A DNA stretch of 64,000 nucleotides from assembly GCA_037693485.1 (NCBI GenBank), contig CM075354.1:159365501-159429500 (forward strand), read 5' to 3'. The translations under genes were made by a program, and so were the position numbers. The notes under the pieces are model-generated. The model made no database searches and was not told the origin of the DNA. It saw only the letters and a program-made list of their open reading frames with translations. This DNA comes from Kitagawia praeruptora (Eukaryota > Streptophyta > Magnoliopsida > Apiales > Apiaceae). Shown here in pieces: positions 59,580-64,000 of this stretch. Position 1 is the stretch's first letter. Each line of letters opens with the position of its first letter.

Positions 59580-60184
59580 GAGGTAATTGCATTTTGCACC
59601 CTCTAACTTTCGTTCAAAATCAATTTTGTACCAGAACTTTACAATAAACAGTTTGCTACCCTTAACTTGTAATTTGAATGCAAATTGCACCCCTTTGTAA
59701 TTTTCTGTTAAATTAAGGAAGGGTAAAATCGGAATTTTGGTATCAAATATAAATAATATTTATGGTTAGAATTTCAAATAAGTTAAAAATTTATGCTAAA
59801 AAATTCTTTTATATTAAAAATTCATATTAAAATAAATTTCTTACTAAAATAATATTAACTTAAAATAATTATAAAGAATTAGTGAATCAAATTCTATATT
59901 TAATTTAATATCTAATCAAAATTAAAATTTGAAAAATTAAAATTTGAATATAAATTTTATAATATGATTCCAATTTTTAAAATAATTTGGAAAATATGAA
60001 ATTTATATTACATAAATTTTATTCCAAAATTCCTATTTTACCCTTCCTTAATTTAACAGAAAATTACAAAGGGGTGCAATTTGCATTCAAATTACAAGTT
60101 AAGGGTAGCAAACTGTTTATTGTAAAGTTCTGGTACAAAATTGATTTTGAACGAAAGTTAGAGGGTGCAAAATGCAATTACCTC
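59580..60184. mobile_element. Mutator-type MITE nested in the retroelement
   Basis: 605 bases, terminal inverted repeats of about 160 bases (59580-59741, 60024-60184) that look almost identical, starting GAGGTAATTGCATTTTGCAC. Exact 9-base TSD TGAGAACTT (59571-59579, 60185-60193). The AT-rich centre has no ORF; the short ORFs at 59421-59690 and 59987-60187 are the two arms read in opposite directions. Confidence 0.92.
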
Positions 60185-60193
60185 TGAGAACTT

Positions 60194-60566
60194 ATGCATG
60201 TTCATTTAGTAGACTATGTGAATACTTGCACTTTCGACACCAAGACATTGAGTATTTACTTTGATTCTTAAGTTGATATGGCATGAGAGAATTTGAAGGT
60301 ATGGTAGGATATTAGTAGTAAATCATTTGCATTTTCATTTTAGTTGCATTCATGCATTGCATTGTCATTGCATTCCATTAGGTTACATGGATTTTGTGGG
60401 TACATTCGCTATAGGCCCTCACGAGACCTTACTCGTCCACTAGGGCTGCCTAGGGGTTTAAAGGGCTTGTTGCATATGCCAAATGCAACCGTGATCACCT
60501 ACGGAAGTGGTACTAGTTAGTTAGTTAGTTAGTTGTAATTGTTTATGCTTGAGGACAAGCATCGGT
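60194..60566 (+). other. Non-coding 3' interior of the retroelement
   Basis: No supported ORF. It includes a GTTAGTTAGTTAGTTAG run near 60517 and leads into GAGGACAAGCATCGG and the polypurine tract. Confidence 0.6.
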
Positions 60567-60581
60567 TTAAGTTTGGGGGTG
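60567..60581 (+). other. Polypurine tract before the 3' LTR
   Basis: TTAAGTTTGGGGGTG ends directly before TGATAAG. An identical copy lies at 58105-58119. Confidence 0.85.
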
Positions 60582-62347
60582 TGATAAGTGGATTTTATAT
60601 CCACTTGGAGCGTTCCATATCGGCTTAAATTGATTGTTTTGGACTCAAGTTTGTTGTAGTTTTGATGTGTTTTGTGTAGTGTGCAGGTTTGCGAGAATGT
60701 TGATTAAGATTGATGCTTCTATCGTTTTTGGAGGATTAATTGATTAAAATTCGGATTTCTGAGAAGGGTTGCGCAGTCTACACTGTTTTGGCCATATCTG
60801 GAGTTCTAGAAGTCCGTTTTCAGTGATCTTGCGCAGTCTACACTGTTTTGGCCATATCTGGAGTTCTAGAAGTCCGTTTTCAGTGATCTTACTGCCCACG
60901 CGAAGCTTGGGAGATTTTCTACAACATGGGACAGGTCTTGCACGAGCAGATTGCGCGTGGTGGGCGCAGGCTGCGCGAAGAACAGACTGTTGGGTGCAGG
61001 TTGCACGCGCGACCGCTGGAAAAATTCTGATTTATTGTTTTGGCCATATCTTGAGTTCTACAAGTCTGTTTTGGACGATCTTACAGTCCACGCGAAGATA
61101 ACGGAATTCTCTTTCATTCTAAAGTGCTCCAGAGGTCCAATTACAACTGGAACGGCCCAGAAATATTGAAGAAAAGTCAGCTACGAATTTTCCTTAAAAA
61201 CCGAATCAGTTTAGGAAACGTATTATGTGCCGAACTGCAGAAATTCAACTTTGACAAGGAAATTGCTATAATTCCTACTTCTAATAAGTATGGTAATTGC
61301 TCTGGGCAGCTAGAACATTCCAGAATCAGATCTACACAGGGAATTTGCAATTCTATTTTCATTCAAGAACGGAAATTGCCAATCTTCTATTCCAACTCTA
61401 AAAAGGCAATTGTTTGGTGGACAAGACTTCTAGAGCCTATATAAACACATCCTACCATTGTAATTAGGGGATAACCATTACATATCAATTACTTAGGTTT
61501 ATTTGTATTTTTTCATACTTTGTTTTATATCATGGTTTCATCAGATCCCATGATGACGAGAGGTTCGATTATGAACTAATCGTTGTCATGGGATTCTAAC
61601 GGATTTATTTATGGAGCTTTAGTATCTTGATGCTTTACAGATCTGTGTGTGATGTATATCTGATATCCTCGTATGGTTGTGCTTTATGAATTTAGATGCG
61701 TAGCTAACATCTAATTTGTTAATCTCTTGTGAAGTGAAAGTGGATCTTGAGATTTAGAACTTGCAATGCTAGCATAGGTTCATGATTGTTTATCAACATG
61801 ATTCGTAGTATGAGATGAGAATACTTATATTGCCCTATGTGATCATTATGGATAACTTGTTCTTCAACCGTTATGTTTTCAAATTCTATAGACATATAGG
61901 GTCTAAGCATAATTGGTGTCTATTCATCTTCTATCTCTTTTGTGGATGTATGTTTAGTTTGGTATTCGTATACTGAGAAGTAGCGTATACTTGTTTCGTG
62001 TTGTCCGATCAGATATCATAACCATTGCATATAGTGATTAAAGGCGTCAGATCTAAGCGAAGTATTTAATGAAGTTAGGATTCCATGGTTTTTCTTGCAG
62101 AAGTAATCAGATTTAAATTCTCATTAGTTAATTAGTTAATTAATTCTTAGTTTGTTAGTTTACTTCTTAGTTAATTTAGTTTATAAAACCCATATTTGTT
62201 ATTTGTCTTAGCAGTGCATAATAACCATACATTGTTGCATAGGTGCATCTACTGAATTAAAATCATAACCAGATCTCTGTGGGAACGAACTTGACTTCTA
62301 TCTGTATTACTTGTGACCACGTACGCTTGCGTGATTTTGTGTAAACA
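60582..62347 (+). repeat. 3' LTR of the tRNA-Asp-primed element
   Basis: 1766 bases, same ends as the 5' LTR. It is longer mainly through an exact 60-base tandem duplication (60771-60830 and 60831-60890), absent from the 5' LTR, plus small indels. Confidence 0.93.
60771..60890 (+). repeat. 60-base tandem duplication in the 3' LTR
   Basis: Two identical units starting GCGCAGTCTACACTGTTTTG. It adds one more copy of the GGCCATATCTGGAGTTCT module. Because the partner LTR lacks it, it arose after, or during, insertion. Confidence 0.92.
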
Positions 62348-62371
62348 ATTATATGCTTATTCCTTTTATGT

Positions 62372-63335
62372 ATAATAAGCGGAAGAGGATCTTATTTATA
62401 ATTTTAGTTTGGTCAATTTGTTTGGTGACTATACCGCCAAAATAATCTTAATCATCGAATATAATATTTTTAAAAATAAACGATCAAGATTATATCATAT
62501 TAAAAAAAATATAATCTAAAAATGATATAATTAAAAAGATTGTATAAGAATTGAATTTTAAAAAGAAGTTATAATCTGAAAATGATATAAAATATTGTAT
62601 TAGAACTGAATTTATTTATTTATTTATTAATATTAAAAAAGGTTCATATTTACTAATTAGGCTCTATCTCGAGATATAGATATCAGATTTGGATGATTTT
62701 ACAGTCCACGCGAAACTCATAAAATTATCTTTAATTTAGTGATGATTTAACAATTATTTTCCAAATGAAAACACACATAATCTTAAGAGAAAATATAATT
62801 ACGAATTTTTACATTAATCTTATTTATCTTATTTAATATAGAAAACCTAATTATATATGATTCAAATCATTTACAAGCATTTTTTCGTATTTCAATATAA
62901 ATACACTTTTTAGTTTACATGTTAAAATATTAAATATTTTTTATGCTAGATCCAACATTTTTATCTATTTATTTTAAGATCTAACAGTTCTTATTTATTT
63001 TAACTACCAAAATTTTGGACAAAATCCCTCCTACACTTATTATTAAAACTGTATTTGGTTATTAATACAACTATCTTCAAATAATTATTTTGATAATCAA
63101 AATAAAATATAAGTAGATTTCCTAAATAGAATAGAATTTTCAATATAAAAAATCGAATAAATCAAGTTTTAAGAATTCAAGATAAAATATATATAAATTA
63201 AATGTGTAAAATCTTATATACATATCAATTTCATAACAACAATTTGATATCTAAACTAATAACAAATAAATAATAAAAAAATAATTTAAAAAATATTTAG
63301 AAAAAGAGCCATGCAACGTACGGGTTATAAGCTAG
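62372..63335 (+). mobile_element. Helitron fragment A, AT-rich
   Basis: Starts near TATAATAAGCGGAAGAGGAT and ends CATGCAACGTACGGGTTATA followed by AGCTAG at 63335. The short GTRC-type hairpin plus CTAG matches Helitron 3' ends. No ORF. A segment near 62687-62735 (TTTGGATGATTTTACAGTCC and ACGCGAA) resembles a module of the neighbouring LTRs (55540-55570). The 5' boundary is approximate. Confidence 0.6.
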
Positions 63336-63336
63336 T

Positions 63337-63886
63337 ATATAATAAGCATAAGAGGGATCTTATCCATAATTTTGGTTTTGTCACTATACTACCAAAATAA
63401 TCTCAACTGTCGAATCTAATATTTATAAAAATAGACAATCAAGATTATATCATATCGAAACGAAAATTATAATCTAAAAATGATATAAGTAAAAAAAAGG
63501 TTGTATTAGAATTGAATTTTAAAAAGAAAATTATAATATGAAAAGGATATAATTAAAAAAGGATACAATTGAATTTTCTATTATTATTAATATTAAAAAA
63601 AGTTCATATTTACTATTTGGACTCTATCTCGAGATCTACAAATATCAACATCCTTTTTCTTTCTTTCTCCTCTTTTTACTTTGTAATTGTTTGTAGTCTT
63701 CTTTGGTGTGTCTCCACCGTCGTCCCTGCAGCACCCCCTTTCGTCCCCGCTCCTCCCCTTTCATTCCCACCACCACCGATCTCATCCTCCTGTTCACCTT
63801 CTTCTCTGCCCTTTTCCCCGTCTTTCCTTTCCCACCTACTTCACCGATTGAGACCAAGCTCTTGTAAATCTCCAAAACCAACCTTG
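63337..63886 (+). mobile_element. Helitron fragment B with gene-like insert
   Basis: 63337 to about 63635 repeats the 5' region of fragment A (TATAATAAGCATAAGAGGGA onward). It starts right behind the CTAG of fragment A, so the pair is head to tail. The rest (63640-63886) is CT-rich and unlike fragment A. Its 3' end is cut off by the LTR at 63887. Confidence 0.55.
63640..63886 (+). pseudogene. CT-rich, gene-like captured fragment
   Basis: About 245 bases of pyrimidine-rich, GC-richer sequence (many TCC, CCACC and CTTCTC words) inside an AT-rich Helitron. It resembles a plant leader or a Ser/Pro-rich coding start; the plus frame 63569-63994 runs through it into the LTR. No family recognised. 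Capture of a host gene piece is the likeliest origin. Confidence 0.4.
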
Positions 63887-64000
63887 TGTAAGAACCCAGA
63901 TTTTTGGGTAGAATTAAAACTTTTATTATGTATTGATGTAAGTGTGAACAGTGGTTACAACTACAATGTAATACTGGCTTTAAAGGATGAATAATGGAAG
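63887..64000 (+). repeat. Giant LTR copy 5, plus strand, cut by the window edge
   Basis: TGTAAGAACCCAGATTTTTG and the following bases are the reverse complement of the ends of copies 1-4, so this copy is in the opposite orientation. Its best match is the end of copy 4 (35103-35216). The 5 bases before it are CCTTG. Confidence 0.9.

Larger units (their letters stand above)
55111..62347 (+). mobile_element. Complete non-autonomous Ty3/gypsy element, tRNA-Asp primed
   Basis: LTRs 55111-56818 and 60582-62347, TSD ATTAT on both sides (55106-55110, 62348-62352). Interior 56819-60581 (3.76 kb) has a primer site TGGCGCCGCTGCCGGGGATC (complementary to tRNA-Asp, usual in Athila/Tat-type elements) but only one broken gag-like frame and no pol. 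It also carries a hairpin cluster, two PPT-like motifs, a tRNA-Asp fragment and a nested Mutator-type MITE. It must use proteins from a full-length relative. LTRs are very similar apart from a 60-base duplication. Confidence 0.92.

Noticed and set aside
59421..60187. Two ORFs sharing the same peptide in opposite directions
   Set aside because: They are the two inverted arms of one MITE.

Overview
This is nuclear DNA of a flowering plant, most likely a eudicot with a large, repeat-rich genome; I cannot name the species. In 64 kb I find one convincing host gene, an intron-free F-box gene (53694-54896, minus strand). Nearly everything else is transposable elements, many with boundaries set by terminal motifs and target-site duplications (TSDs).

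Region 1-28842 is a nest. The oldest layer is a Ty1/copia element of Sirevirus type (19072-28842; its 5' part lies left of the window) with a damaged pol, a very long envelope-like ORF (22647-27278) and a 1.29-kb 3' LTR. A Ty3/gypsy chromovirus on the minus strand, with giant ~4.75-kb LTRs (1-4628 and 14326-19071), inserted into the Sirevirus integrase region. A solo LTR of the same family (7096-11982, TSD AACTC) then inserted into the chromovirus interior. Another solo LTR is at 30452-35216 (TSD ATTAT), and a fifth copy, in the opposite orientation, starts at 63887.

Region 28843-53105 holds two foldback elements followed by a head-to-tail chain of six non-autonomous Helitrons (30019-53105). 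Each ends in a GC-rich hairpin plus CTAG or a variant, with the next 5' end directly behind. Inside the chain are the solo LTR, two hAT-type elements, a PIF/Harbinger-type MITE, a retroposed mRNA 3' end, exon-like fragments and several local duplications.

Region 53106-55110 carries the F-box gene and its short promoter. Region 55111-62347 is a complete non-autonomous Ty3/gypsy element (TSD ATTAT, tRNA-Asp primer site). It has a broken gag-like gene, a cluster of perfect hairpins after that gene, two identical polypurine motifs, a partial tRNA-Asp sequence and a nested Mutator-type MITE. Region 62348-64000 has two related Helitron fragments, the second with a CT-rich gene-like insert cut by the fifth giant LTR.

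The elements relate mainly by insertion order and by dependence on proteins made elsewhere: no element in the window has an intact set of mobility genes.
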